A DNA stretch of 64,000 nucleotides, from contig BSBM01000386.1 of NCBI GenBank assembly GCA_027924585.1, positions 3,172,001 through 3,236,000 of the forward strand, in the 5' to 3' direction. The position numbers and the translations under genes are program-made. Every line of letters begins with the position of its first letter. The stretch's first letter is position 1. Below the pieces are notes generated by a model. It ran no database searches and was not told where the DNA came from. It saw only the letters and a list, made by a program, of their open reading frames with translations. Origin of the DNA: Larix kaempferi. Lineage: Eukaryota; Streptophyta; Pinopsida; Pinales; Pinaceae. Shown here piece after piece: positions 31,783-44,033 of the stretch.

Positions 31783-32515
31783 TGTTAACACCCAAAAATT
31801 GTTCACCTAGATCATGCCCCTAGTGACATAACCCATTTATCCCCTTTTCCTACATTGTTGGCCTCTAGAAACCCAAAAATCCCTAAGTTGGTAACCAAAT
31901 GGGGAAAAAATCATTATTTCCCTCATCGATTAATTAAAATCCCACAAAAAAGGGTCAAAATACCCAAAAAAGAAAAAGTAAAAGGGGAAATAGTCAAAAT
32001 AAAATAAAAAGGAGGGAAACCATCAAAGGCCACTGCCAATACTAGTGGCTTGCAATACCACATGTCAATACACCACCACAAAAAACTACTATAGAAAGGT
32101 GGTGGAGCCCCCCCATTCCATATCCAACATTCATTCTTCCTACCCTTGTGCTGCCGAAATTCCCATTGAAACCCCAACTTCCCTTTAAGCTTGTGTTTCC
32201 CCATTTTGGTTGAGCTTCGGACACCATTATAGACTTTGTAGAAGAGAAAGGAACCTTGGAGATCCGGAGCACCACTCTTCGTATGGTTGCGAGGGCCCCC
32301 ATGTATTGTAAATCCATTTTTAAAGCATAATATAAAATCAACATTTGATTCATGGAGTCCAGTTTATTTCTTGTTTTACTGCAGTAATCATTTAGTTTAG
32401 CTATTTTTATTTTTATTTGCACTCACACACTTCCCTTTCACGAACTGCAACTAAGGGTTCCACAACCCTTAGTAGGTGTCCTTTTGCACTAGCTGGTTTG
32501 AAAACACTAACTACA
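31783..32515 (+). repeat. Element A 3' LTR, diverged from element B LTR
   Basis: Starts TGTTAACACCC and follows the element B LTR (transcription sense) in order at low identity, to an end near GGTTTGAAAACACTAACTACA. Length about 733 bp versus 683-701 in B. No 5' partner is present, so the right end cannot be confirmed by a TSD. Confidence 0.65.
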
Positions 32516-34581
32516 CTCACTGTGCAACCTAGGGATGTTTTCCTTATATCTCTTGGTTAAAAAAAGTGGTTAGTGGTAGGAGAAAGTGTAGCCTCCTTCC
32601 CATCTCATAAATTTTTAGTGGAAAAATTAAGGCAAATGCACAACAATAGGTTTTTTCCCTATTAAGTCCGGGCTTGTAATCAAATGAAAAAATGAACAAT
32701 TTATCTTTATTTATCACTAGCGTGCAACAAATACATAAATAAAAGCCTTTATTGATATGACATTCTTATTGAATGTCATTGAAAGCTATCAAAGAATTGA
32801 CTCAAATGAATTGAAAAGATTGATTTCAATGTGATAAATGCACAATGGGTGGGTCACAAGAACTTATCAACCCTGCTAATTTTCACGCAAGGTATTAATC
32901 TGACATAAACCTTGTGGTTGACCACTACATTCAAAATAGTGAAGTTGAACTCTCTCTATTATTTGAAAAGGGGTTTCAGTGCTTGGGAACAGAGACACTT
33001 TCATGTTCGTCTCATTGATAAAAACACTGAAATCCTTGGCTATAGAAACACCCATTGGTGGTACTTATGAACAATGTAGCATGGTGGGAAAGTTGCAATG
33101 ATTACCATAGCATCGACCAAACTATTTCAATGGAGGAATTATTAAACAACCCTAGCTCGGTCCCCCCTTGTAGAGAGACAAAAAATCCCCCCAATATGGA
33201 AATTTTTCCCTCGTGAAAAACCTTAACAAATCACTCAACCAACACATATAATGTGTAACAATAATCTCTATACTGGGGGTTTATACCGCAAAAGTCACAA
33301 TGTACAACCATTGTATCTTTGCTATATTCTACGAGATCATTTACCTATTGCTTTTATTTTCTTTACCTGCTACCTGTTGCTTTTATTTCGTTTACATGTG
33401 TACCCCATCTCTGTGATCCACATCTGCATTTATTTTCCCATTTCATGTTCATCCACTAGCTCTTTTTCCTGCTTAACCCAAGCCTCCGCCCTGTAAATTT
33501 CCTATTGACCTATGATTACTATTCATAATATGTAAGCACTCATATTACATATAGCTATGTTTTTTAACTGATTGCGTAATAAAGGCAAAATGTTACACTT
33601 CCTTAAAAGCATAACATAACAGACCATGAAAGACGAGGCCAAATGGGTCACCTCCTTAAGGAAAGAGGAGAAGCAAAGTGTGAAACCTTACTCTTAAGAG
33701 AAGAAGAAATGGCACTGGATAAATCCTCTGGTAAGCCACACCACCTCTTTGAATATGCTACTAATCCAGAAAAAAAGAAGAAATCAAGCACAAAGGGTCG
33801 AAACCCCTTGTCCAAACCTAGATGAGTTGTAGAGCATGGACCATTGAATCAATACAGAATGTCGAATTCAGTATAAGCTATAGAGCATGTACCATCGACT
33901 CAATACACAATGTCGAATTCGGTGTAGAGAAGGAATGACTCTTACACAAGTTTTGATACATACCCTACAATCAAGCACATTTAACACCATAATATTGAAA
34001 TCAACAGTCACGCTCCAGATCACCCCCACCATTACATGTAGCTAACATCACCCCCACCACCCATGCTTGGGATGCATTCCACTAGGTAAAGGTCATCCAT
34101 TACGACACCAATTAGATATAAAATAAATTTTTAATTTTTAAAAATCGTTTAATTTTTATTTTTAAGATTAATCTTAAACATTATCTTATGCAAAAATTCC
34201 CACCTATACGGACAAAATAATCGCTTGAAGTGATTCATACATCTCCCCAGTCAAAGACATAAAAGTGTATATTTCATATTATATATTATTGATATGAAAT
34301 TGCAATTTTAACAAGAATGAGAGGAAATCCATACCAAAAAAAGTATGTATAATGTCTTTAATTTAATGTTATATAAAAAAAGTATGATACAATTTCTTGA
34401 ATTTGATGTTATATAGTTTAAAGTGTCTTTAAATTTAATCTATCCTTCATAATTTTCTAAAAATATTAAGATCCTGAACTTTACAAGCTTTGATTATAAA
34501 ATCTAAAATACAACAACTATTTAAAAAATTAAAAAATGTTTATTATAACAATTTTTTAAAAATTTCCAAACCAAATCCACA

Positions 34582-34885
34582 CTAATATAACCTTTATATT
34601 CTCATTACTTATTATTAAATCACAATTAATTTTAAAAATAAAAACTTTATTCACTCTTATAAAGTTGTATGGGTTTTACTTTCGATGAATTACCTTATTA
34701 CCGCTAATAGCTGATAATCCTATAAAGTTGTATGGGTCTTACTTTCAATGAATTACCTTACTACAGCTAATAGTTGATAATCCTATGTTTGTAACCTTTA
34801 TATTCTCATTACTTATTATTAAATCACAATTAATTTTTAAAATTAAAAACTTAAATCACTCTTATAAAGTTGTATGGGTCTATAG
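34582..34885 (+). repeat. Interleaved local duplications
   Basis: A block ending in TTATAAAGTTGTATGGG occurs at about 34582-34672 and again at 34791-34880 in almost the same form. Between them a 53-bp segment (TATAAAGTTGTATGGGTYTT...AATCC) is also tandemly repeated. Confidence 0.7.
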
Positions 34886-35750
34886 CGGATGATCCCATCC
34901 TTGTAAAAGGATTTTCTATAAAGATTTTTTAATTTTTTAATGTGATAATACTTTTTTTAATTAATTGCTTTAACCATGTGTAAAAAGGGACACAATATCT
35001 ATTTTTCACTTAAGTTTATTACTCCTCCTTATCCAAAGGGGATGAGGTTTTTAATAAGTGAAAACTATACTTTCAACAAAAATAAATATTTTTTAATAAG
35101 TGAAAACTATATTCTCAACCAAAAATAAATATACAGTAAACAAGATTAATAAGCAACAAAACTACATATTCTCGCCGATAAACAAGATTAATGAGCAACA
35201 AAACTACATATTCTTGTCTTTGCTGTAAAAGTTTGAGAGGGCATCAATTTGAATGCAACATTTTCATGTACATATTTATAAATAGTTGATTTATATGAGA
35301 GTAGACAATAAAAGTTATTACCAATTAATGACACTAGTGATTGACAAATGCTATCCCAAACCCTTATCATAAATATCATAATTTAATTTATCATAAAGTT
35401 TAGGTTTTCCCATGGTTGGAAGGTGATATCAAAATTCCTCTGATTAAAACTCAAATCCATAATTAAGTCATTTCGCACGACATGCATACCTATTGCATAT
35501 TGGTAATAGTCATATATCGCTAATGTTCTTAGGAGAGAATAAGTTTTCGTAAGATGGATTTAAATGAAATCCAAAATTAAAGTAAGAGTTTGAATAACTT
35601 TTTGGTACGTTGAATTTATTTGAAATAAATCTTGTGATTTGGCATTTGATCTTTGGACGAGATGTTAACATGTACATTATTTGAAGTTTGTACCATGCAA
35701 GGGATTTGAACTTAATGGAACAAGTGGATATTATCATTTTCCTCATCACA

Positions 35751-35818
35751 AGTTGTGTTTTTTACTTAATGGTGGATATTACCATTTGTGTTTTTTACTT
35801 AATGGTGGATATTACCAT
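35751..35818 (+). repeat. 33-bp tandem duplication, two copies
   Basis: The unit GTGTTTTTTACTTAATGG... occurs twice in succession with near-perfect identity. Confidence 0.8.
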
Positions 35819-36430
35819 TTTCCTCATCTGTGAAAGCACTGAGCTATGTCAAGATGCTTTTCCATGTAAGTGTTTGTCGCAAGCTCTCAAGGCTCAACCA
35901 TTTCTGTATGTTATGCTTTAGACTAACAAAGTTGAATGTATCTTAATGCAAGCATATGAAAATCTACTTCATACAACAATCACGACATTCATCCTAAGTG
36001 AAGAAACTTGGAGTTGGGATCTCCCCATTTGAAGCAAATCATTAACACCCAATGCTACCTTACCCTATCGAATATGATTGCGTGCCACCTCTCAACATTA
36101 TTGCACTTCTCAACTCTTTCCATCCCTACTAACCTTCCAATCGACATGCTAATGTATTGTATTTTATTATTTTTCATCATCTCACAACATACGAATATCA
36201 ATTGAGAATCAAAGGCAAGAATTCATTGGCCTTCAAATGGGAGATTCAGATGCAACATGAAGTTAATCAAACAGTACTATTGGAGTTCCTTCTAGGATTT
36301 ATCGATACCTTATCTCAGTTTCTGACTACAAACTTGTCTGTCACTAAATTGTGAGTGAGAATTAGGAAAAATGTGGATCACTACTATGGTAGGTTTTGTT
36401 TGTGGAAAACATCAAGCATTCATATAATAA

Positions 36431-37109
36431 ATGGAATTTTCAAAATATAATTACATGGTCATAAAGTATATTAGGTGCCTAGGGAGCTCAAATTTGAGCT
36501 TGCCAAGAACTATGATCCAGATGGATATAGGTGGCCACCCACCTATTCCACTGGCTCAAAACAGTTTTTCATTCAGGCATTTTTCTTGTAATTGTTCTAC
36601 AGTTTTTCGGGGTCCCGAACTTCCGGGACTGTTTTGAGGACCTAAATGACGTTTTTTGGAGATTTTGGGGGCCGAATGGTTTCCACCAACATGTAATTGG
36701 ATTTAGTTTAAAGTTGTATAGCTCGGATAGACCTTTCCAACAGGCTATCAAGTGCCCCAAACGAAGATCGTATGCAAAAGTTATGACCCTGGGAAGTTGA
36801 CTATTCAATTAACCACCTTGGGGCCACAAACTTTATGACGGTTCGTCTTCTAGGGTTAGGTTTTTTATGTTTAGGGTTCTTACCCTCATGCTTATGATAA
36901 ATATGATCTTTTAGCCTCTTCTTGTATTCAGCTTGTCATGAATGAGCGTAGCCGCCACATCTCTTCTCAGAGATATAGATACCACCATTCTAGCTGCTTT
37001 TATTTTACAGTTTGTTCTGTTTCATTCATTTAATAGAATTTTAGTTTATTGTATCGCTGTGTTTCTTGTCATATATCTGTGTACATGTGAATATATATAT
37101 GCTCTTTCA
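36431..37109. other. Unclassified, less AT-rich stretch with two inverted repeats
   Basis: Includes a 16-bp perfect palindrome AGCTCAAATTTGAGCT near 36487-36502 and a short hairpin GTCCCG-AACTTC-CGGGAC near 36613-36630. The texture resembles LTR-element leader sequence but I recognise no family. It lies directly downstream of the truncated CHX pseudogene and may mark an old insertion that cut it. Confidence 0.3.
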
Positions 37110-37814
37110 TTTCATTCTCACATAAATCCGGATCAAACTATGACCATACAAACACAACATGGGTTACATCAGTACACCCTTAGAAATAGTTTCTCTAAGA
37201 ACATAAGAACATGTGCAACCTCGATCCCAGTGACAAATGGAAAGGTAATTCCAGCTGCCGCAACTACTAAGGCTTTCCTTCCAGTTTGCTAAATCACTTG
37301 GAAATCTAGCTCTAGCCCAATTAATCACATAAATAATAGAAGACCAATATTTGTAATTGTTTCAATCACAAGGGTACTATTCTTTGGGAAAATTGTGTGC
37401 ATGTAAATTTCATTATGCCCAAGCAGAGAAGGCCCAAGAAGAATTCCACCCTGGATTGGAAACAATCAACATAGATAAGTCATAAAATTTACAATTCAAT
37501 GATCACAAAATCTATTAGATTGAAATTTCACAACACATCATGTTTGTATAGTTCAAATATTTTTCCGACCACAAAAAAGAGCAGTTAAAAAGATTAAAAC
37601 ACTAATAATAGATGAGTGTTCTTTCAATTGCACAATCACATTAGAGGTTACATGCAATGATTTCAGCTATGACGCGAGGACATATCATTGGCTTGAGGAG
37701 AAAATCCAGCGATCTGGTGACGAGAAGCACAATATAGATCTGAACTACTAGCAACAAGAATGCATAATTCAATGGATTTTCGCCCTACCAAGCTCCATAG
37801 GATGTTTCCTTCAT
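37110..37814 (-). pseudogene. CHX-type cation/H+ antiporter pseudogene fragment
   Basis: Exon 1 (37652-37814) starts ATG and encodes [41 protein letters not shown]; exon 2 (from 37450 leftward) encodes GGILLGPSLLGHNEI, FPKNSTLVIETITNIGLLLF, LIGLELDFQ and TGRKALVVAAAGITFPF. These are the N-terminal transmembrane segments of plant CHX (CPA2 family) monovalent cation/proton antiporters, and the intron before the GILLGP block fits the family. Three in-frame stops and an 8-bp tandem duplication (TGTTCTTA twice, near 37206-37222) that shifts the frame make it a pseudogene; RETISKG follows in the new frame, then homology fades. Only about 15-20% of an ordinary CHX is present. Function in life: K+/Na+ and pH homeostasis in endomembranes or plasma membrane. 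Confidence 0.78.
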
Positions 37815-39147
37815 CAATTTAACACAGTTTTGTGCTATAGTATTAATGCTCTGCTGTGGATTTGCCAAGAAATTCCTTCACAAATTTGGTGAATTAATAT
37901 CAACATTCTTCATTTGGAAATGTATAGAGATGTAGGGAACTTTGAAGGTTAAATTTTGTTGGGAGTACATCTATGATATTAATTTGTGCACATTATTGAA
38001 TTCAATTCAGATTGGCCGATTAGCACTAGTTTAATTCCTCGAAAATAAGAATAATCGCAAACGTAAGAAGCCACGGGTTTTGAATGAAACTCAAAACATT
38101 GGATCAGGGAAATTAATATGGTTCTACTTGTAAATGAAGAATTTCTAAAACAAATTAGTAGATGCAAAAATGATGGGAAAGAGAGTCAGACCATCTAGTC
38201 TACTGCAAAGAGATCAAAGGCATCCCTCGCCAGTAAATTCTGTATATTGAGTACTATATGTGGAAACTGCATTAACAAGAAAGGGAGCATAGCGAGCTCA
38301 ACCATCCTCGTAGTTATGAAATTATACTGTAGGAAAGAGTCACCCGACACTCCTTCATATTTGTAATTGCCAAGATACACATAAAACAATATTTTAGATA
38401 TTTTCATATCTACTAAGAAAATCATGCCAGTGCATTACTCTCGCATTCAAATTTTGAAGGAATTCGCTTAAAAAGGGAACTTAAACTTTAGGAAGAGCCA
38501 TAGAAATTGTACAATTTGCTTTCTCTATATGTAGCTTAAACCAATTCTCGTTTGTAAACGCAATGGTTGAGAAAATTTATGCATATTTCCATGTAACTAT
38601 TTATTCCTACTCAATCTCACATATACGATCAAGATAAACTAACATCTTGCACGTTTGATGGGCCCAGAGACAATGCGTGTGACCACTCCATATAAATGAA
38701 GCAAATAGAAGACATTGATAATATGAAGTCAAATAGATCTACTTGAATTCTCATCTTTGTAGAACCACCTAATTTAGAAAGTAAGAATCTTGGAAAGCAT
38801 ACGCTCTCGAACACTCTTCATGATATATTCCCCTATGGCTTGGAAATTCTAGTGTTGCAACATGCTCACTGTGTATGATATTAGTCCCAAGGCCACCAAA
38901 ACGAGTGACTATTCTTTGATTTTGGAATTGATCTCTTTATGGTTGTCCACTAAAAATACAGATAGTGGTCGTCCACTGAAAATAAAAATATAGATAGCAT
39001 GCTTCCAGTAAAGAATGAATGAACAAGATAAAGGAATATGAAAGCGATGGCTCTTGAACATCCTAATAGACCTTGCTTCCATTTTGGAGCATTTAAAATC
39101 AACAGCCGATGAAAAAAAGGGGAAGAAGGAACCTTATCAAACTATAG
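37815..39147. other. Intergenic DNA, nothing recognised
   Basis: No coding homology in either direction. The interval would include the promoter side of the CHX pseudogene, but no promoter motif stands out. Confidence 0.5.
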
Positions 39148-39152
39148 AACTT

Positions 39153-39521
39153 TGTTAGGAACCCATGTCTTTACTTTATTAGTATATTGTTGTTGGACGC
39201 ATATGCTTTGTAAGACATCCCGTAGTATTTGTTGATCCATAGTTTGTGTTATTGTTGTTGGGTGCATATGCTTTGTAAGTCGCCTGTAGTATTTGTTGAC
39301 CCATAGTATGTATTGTCCCATGGTTTTGACCCATAGTATTGGTGCCCAAACTTAGTATAGTATATAAGTGTGCATTGAGGCCAATGAAGCCACCGTGAAG
39401 TTATTTGTATTGAGCTTGCTTAAAGGAGGTTGCCCCCTCGAAGTGGCCTGTGATCAATAAAAATATTCTGTGATCCAATATATTGTTCATTTTATCAATT
39501 AATTGTTGCAGGTTCCTCACA
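39153..39521 (+). repeat. Element D 5' LTR
   Basis: Starts TGTTAGGAACCC and ends GGTTCCTCACA. Contains a TATATAAG box at 39361-39368, a poly(A) signal AATAAA at 39456-39461 and an internal 63-bp imperfect duplication (CGCATATGCTTTGTAAG twice). Confidence 0.93.
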
Positions 39522-39523
39522 TC

Positions 39524-39535
39524 TAGTATCAGAGC
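39524..39535 (+). promoter_or_regulatory. Element D primer binding site
   Basis: TAGTATCAGAGC, one change from the canonical TGGTATCAGAGC, two bases inside the LTR. Confidence 0.85.
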
Positions 39536-40108
39536 ACTTTCTTGGGTCGTTGGGTGAAATTTCTGCCAAATATTTTTTTGCATCTACTTCCGATCCCTTC
39601 TGCGCCGTAGCAGATCCATTCTGGAAAAAAAAAGGTATAAAATTCTGTTTTTTCGCCATATCTCCCTTGTTTTCATTCAGTTTCCCTTGAAACTTCGCTG
39701 ACACCCCTATCATCCCATTCTGCATCTTTCATTCCTGAGGATCCCATCGAAAATTCCACTTCCCAAATCCATAAATCCCACATTTGTCTATTTTTAGGGT
39801 TTGCCATAACTTCTTTAATTTTCACCCAATCGCCTTCAAATTTTGGCACCGTGTTCATTTCCTATTTCTGCTTCTTTGTCCCCCTCTGAAAATTTTTCTC
39901 ATTCTTTCACCCCTCTTCTGAAATCACCATTTTCTGCTTCCTTGTCCATTCGAAATTGTCCAAAACCTAGTCAAACCCCAATTACCCATCAGATTTTTTC
40001 CCAAGTCCAAATTTCCCTTTACTAAATAAGCTTATGTTTGTGTTTTTCTACCCATTAAAAAAAAAAAACTCCTGGTTATAGTTGTCAGCCGCATAGGAAC
40101 AAAAACCA

Positions 40109-41331
40109 TGGAGGAAGCACTTGCAGCCATCCAAACCAAATTCTAGGATCTGGATGAAAAATTTCTCGACCTCCATCTTGAGCATTCAGCCATGAACAAC
40201 AAATGACAGTCTGAGTCTTCATCAGACAATGGGTTCTCTTCTTCGAGCAAGTTCCGTGGTCCGAAGCTTGATTTTCCTCGCTTCAGTGGTACTGATCCGA
40301 CTGGATGGATCTATCGTGCAAAACAGTATTTCAGTCTGCATAATACGTTTGATGTCACCAAAGTTCCACTTGCATCCTTTCATTTGAAATAGGAAGCTCT
40401 TCAATGGTACCGTTGGTACATCAAGGCTCATGAAGAGCCAAAATGGCCAGATTTTTGCCAACTCCTTTTGCAACAGTTTGGTCCTAGTGCTTTTGATGAC
40501 TTCACAGGAGCCCTCACTAAACTTCATCAAATTGGCACTTTGAGAGAGTATCAGATAGAATTTGAGAAACTAGCCAATCACACAAAATGATTGTCTGATG
40601 AATTATACAGGAGTTGTTTTATCAGTGGTCTTAAGGATGAAATCTGCTCAGAGGTTAAAATGTTTTGTCCCAACATAATGATGGAAGCCCTGGGGTTGGC
40701 TAAGTTGGTCGAAGACAAGATTGCAGCCCAACAACACTCCAAACCCACTTTTGTTCCCTTCCAAAATATGGGTTCTCAACGACCTCCCATCCTGCCAGCT
40801 CCTCGAACAACTCGTCTCAAGCATTTGTCTGAAACAGAGATGCAGGAACGTAGAGAAAAAGGGATTTGTTATAATTGTGATGAGAAATTCACTCGGGGAC
40901 ATAGATGTGTTTAGCAGAAGCTCTATCTCTTGGATGTGGATTCTCTGCTTTCCTCTGAAATTGGTGAAGAAGCTCCAGATACAATGGATGATCAGGTCGA
41001 TATTCAGGAGTCGCCTATTGACCCTCCGTCTCAAGAAGACCACCCAGAGATATATCTCCATGCTTTAGCCAGAATCACCACCCCCCAAACAATGCGGGTC
41101 AGGGGTTACTTCAAGAAGCTCCCTCTTACCATACTCATTGATTCTAGTAGCACTTATAACTTCGTTGGCCCTCGAATTGCTAAACAAGATGATTGCTTTA
41201 TTCATCCTTGCTCCAACTTTGAAGTCATGGTTGTCAATGGGGCACCTTACTTTGTAAGGGGAAGTTTCACAATGTGCGTATCTCTATGGAAGATTATAAC
41301 TTGCGTTCTGACATGTTTGCCTTGGCCTTAG
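40109..41331 (+). pseudogene. gag: Element D gag and protease
   Basis: Gag: LDFPRFSGTDPTGWIYRAKQYF, QWYRWYIKAHEEPKWPDF, SDELYRSCFISGLKDEI, then a CCHC-like knuckle CYNCDEKFTRGHRC near 40869-40910. Protease: LTILIDSSSTYNFVGPR near 41124-41175, where the active triad reads Asp-Ser-Ser instead of Asp-Ser-Gly. Several stops interrupt the frame, at least five before the knuckle. Longest clean stretches are 40591-40914 and 40930-41331. The start near ATGGAGGAAGCACTTG (40109) is plausible by family custom. Confidence 0.8.
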
Positions 41332-42700
41332 GCGGATGTGATGTGGTTTTGGGTGTTCAAGGGTTATGCACACTTGGACCCATTTTATGGGATTTTGCTG
41401 AACTTTGGATGTAGTTTTAAATCAATGGGAAAAAACACAAATTTACAGGCTTACAACCAGGGTCTCTCTGCATCATCAGTTCACATCGCCTTGAAAAACT
41501 CCTTAAGAAGAATTTACATGGTGTCATTGCTAAGCTCCATTCCATTCAGATGCACCCATCAACGGTCTCCACTACTCCCTTGGATCTCCAACCAATTTTG
41601 GATAGATATGTCGGTGCCTTTGCTGAACTAGTGGGATTGCCGCTTTCACAAGACCTTTTCAGTAAGAATTTATCCGCCTCTATATCTGCGAAGGAAATGA
41701 TGGCTATTTTGCATGCAGTACAGACGTGGCAACCATACCTATTATGGAATTCTTTCTACATCAAGACTGCTCACGAGAGTCTAAAATATTTCCTATAACA
41801 ATGGGTCTCCTCACCAGCACAACTGAAATATATTCGCCAACTCTTGGGTTGTGCCAATAAGATCACTTACATGAAGGGTCAAGACAATTTGGTGGCAGAT
41901 GCTCCTTCTCGCACAATTGATTCCCCAGTTTCTCTTTCAGTTATTTCTTTGCTTGTTCCAAATTGGTTGCAGTATGTTCAATAGGGCTATGTCTTCTCTG
42001 AACTCAATGCATCCCCATTGGTCAGGTACTCTGGGTTCCTCCAAATGTATGAGCAGGCACAACATACCTTCTTTTGGAAGGGAATGAAAAGGACAACTAA
42101 ACAGATGGTGGTTGAATATGATACCTTCCATCTCCTTACGGGATTGCTCGAACCCGTACCCATCCTTCCACAGATCTGGACAGATATGTCTCTGGAATTC
42201 ATTGAAGGGCTCCCTAAATCTGGAGGGCAGGCTGACATTACCAATAAATGTTTGGAAACTTATCTTTGTTGCTTCACCTTCGAACAACAACCTCTGTGGG
42301 CGAAGTGGCTCCCTCTCGCTAAATGGTGGTACCCTACTGCATCTAAAATTACTCCATATGAAGCAATCTATGGTCAGGCACTGCCATTTATTCTTCCATA
42401 CACCCTCAACAGTGCACCAATTCAGGAAAGTGACACGGTTCTTCGAAACCGCGATCAAATTCTTTGCATTTTGCAGGACACTCTTCACATGGCTAGAATT
42501 CAAATGAAACAACAATCCGATCAGCACCGTTCCGAGTGCACTTTTCAAGCTGTTCATATGGTTTTTTTTTCTACAGCCTTCCAAGCAATCCTCCCTGACA
42601 CTCAAAGGGAGTCCACTTATCTCTCGAGCTATCATAGAGGTATTCATTTAGTGGCACGGCATGCAACCAGAGGCTACTACATGGGCACCACTCCTTCATA
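41332..42700 (+). pseudogene. Element D pol remnants: RT deleted, RNase H and integrase gutted
   Basis: After the RT lead-in (YVGAFAELVGLPLSQ) the reading jumps directly to the RNase H C-terminal half (EMMAILHAVQTWQPYLLW, ESLKYFL), so RT is missing. Integrase keeps a lead-in (WTDMSLEFIEGLPKSGG) fused to a segment normally after the catalytic Glu (TNKCLETYL, KITPYEAIYGQALP); the DDE triad is lost. The last open stretch, 42018-42767, runs almost to the polypurine tract. Two separate large deletions best explain the structure. Confidence 0.8.
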
Positions 42701-42761
42701 TTCAACATCAATTTCCACATCTAAAGCTTTGAGGACAAAGCTTTTTCTAAGGGAGAGGGGA

Positions 42762-43125
42762 TGTTAGGAACCCATGTCTTTACTTTGTCAGTATATTTTT
42801 GTTTGACGCATATGCTTTGTAAGACGTCCCGTAATATTTGTTGATCCATAGTTTGTGTTATTGTTGTTGGGCGCATATGCTTTGTAAGTCGCCCGTAGTA
42901 TTTGTTGACCCATAGTTTGTATTGGCCCATGGTTTTGACCCATAGTATTGGCGCCTAGACTTAGTATATAAATGTGCATTGATGCCAATGAAGCCACCGT
43001 GAAGTTATTTGTATTGAGCTTGCTCAAAGAAGGTTTCCCCCTCGAAGTGGTCTGTGATCAATAAAAATATTATGTGATCCAATATATTGTGCATTTTATC
43101 AATTAATTGTTGCAGGTTCCTCACA
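42762..43125 (+). repeat. Element D 3' LTR
   Basis: Same ends as the 5' copy, TATA-like TATATAAA at 42965-42972. Followed by the TSD AACTT at 43126-43130. Confidence 0.93.
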
Positions 43126-43389
43126 AACTTCTAAATTGCCTGATACATATGCACTTGAACTAGATCTACTGTATATGATAAAGCTTCCCACTTTTAAAGA
43201 ACAATCTTGCATATTGTCACTTTCGGCTCTCTCATCTAGAGACATCATGGGAAGGTGATGGGATAAGCACTGTTAGTGTTAGGTCCCCTCCCATCGATCC
43301 AACACAAGGGAGAGAACATGACCCTAAAACAGGGCTATTTCTGCTTCTCACTCCCATGATAAAATGTACAAATTCATACTGAGACCTGA

Positions 43390-44033
43390 AGAATTATGTG
43401 TGGGAGGTTGTACTGAGACCTGAGGAGAATTTAGTGGTGACGTCCAAGTGGCTTTACAAAATCAAGCATGGAGCATATGGAAGTGTTGAGAAACACAAAG
43501 TTAGATTTGTTGCTAGAGGATTATCTCAGAAAGAGGGAGTTGATTATGATGAGACATTTTCTCTCATGGCTCGGATGTGCTGTGGATAGGAAGAGCACCT
43601 CCGGGTGTTTCTTCAACTTGGGATCTGCTGTGCTTTCCTGTTGTAGTAGGAAACAAACCTCAGTAGCACTTAGTATTGCAAAGGCCAAGTACATGGCTGG
43701 TAGGACTGCAGCTTGGGAAGTTGTGTGGCTTTGAAAACTCCTTGTAGGATTGTTTGGCCAAATTCCAAAGCCAACTGTGATTCACTATTATAACCAGAGA
43801 TGTGTGCAAATGTCAGTGAATCCCAAATACCATGAAAAGTCAAAGCATAATTAGATTCAGAATCACTACATTCGTGATATGTTGTAGAAAGGTTCGGTCG
43901 AGCTACAGTATGTTCTGATGGATGAACATACTGCAAATGTTCTTACCAAGCCTCTTCCCATCATAAAGTTTGCATACTTTCGTGAAAGGCTTGGTGTGGC
44001 TAAGAACGTGTCCCTCCTTAAGAGGGAAATATG
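43390..44033 (+). pseudogene. Element E, first copia pol fragment (RT core deleted)
   Basis: RT N-terminal text (VWEVVLRPEENLVVTSKWLY, RFVARGLSQKEGVDYDETF) runs straight into RNase H text (DRKSTSGCFFNLGSAVLS, ALSIAKAKYMAG, VLTKPLPIIKFAYFRERLG). The junction near 43567-43590 removes the RT active site, about 1.1 kb compared with the second copy. Frame changes and stops are present on both sides. Confidence 0.82.

Larger units (their letters stand above)
2600..32515 (+). mobile_element. Element A: 5'-truncated Tat-like Ty3/gypsy retrotransposon, interrupted by element B
   Basis: The order along the plus strand is gag C-terminus, protease, zinc-knuckle linker, RT, RNase H, integrase, a second RNase H, a stem-loop-rich 3' region and a 3' LTR. 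Conserved RT wording (PTPFIDQLINA, MPFGLKN) and the extra RNase H point to the Tat lineage of Ty3/gypsy. Homology with element B starts near 2615; the 5' LTR, leader and gag N-terminus are missing. Element B is inserted at 8110-8114, and the integrase frame resumes exactly at 27765. The coding parts carry many stops and frameshifts, and the RT YxDD motif reads YLDY, so A is dead and clearly older than B. Confidence 0.85.
32516..36430. other. AT-rich intergenic DNA with short local duplications
   Basis: No coding homology recognised in any frame. Contains the duplicated blocks listed separately. Several open stretches of 60-90 codons on both strands look like chance. Confidence 0.5.
39153..43125 (+). 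mobile_element. Element D: internally deleted Ty3/gypsy retrotransposon
   Basis: Two LTRs (39153-39521 and 42762-43125), a 5-bp TSD AACTT (39148-39152 and 43126-43130), an initiator-Met-type primer binding site and a strong polypurine tract AAGGGAGAGGGGA next to the 3' LTR (42749-42761). Only 3.97 kb long. It keeps gag and protease but lacks RT and the integrase core. Its LTRs differ by roughly 5-7% by eye, so it is older than B and C. Gag wording is of the common plant gypsy (chromovirus-like) type, unrelated to the Tat elements A and B. Confidence 0.93.
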
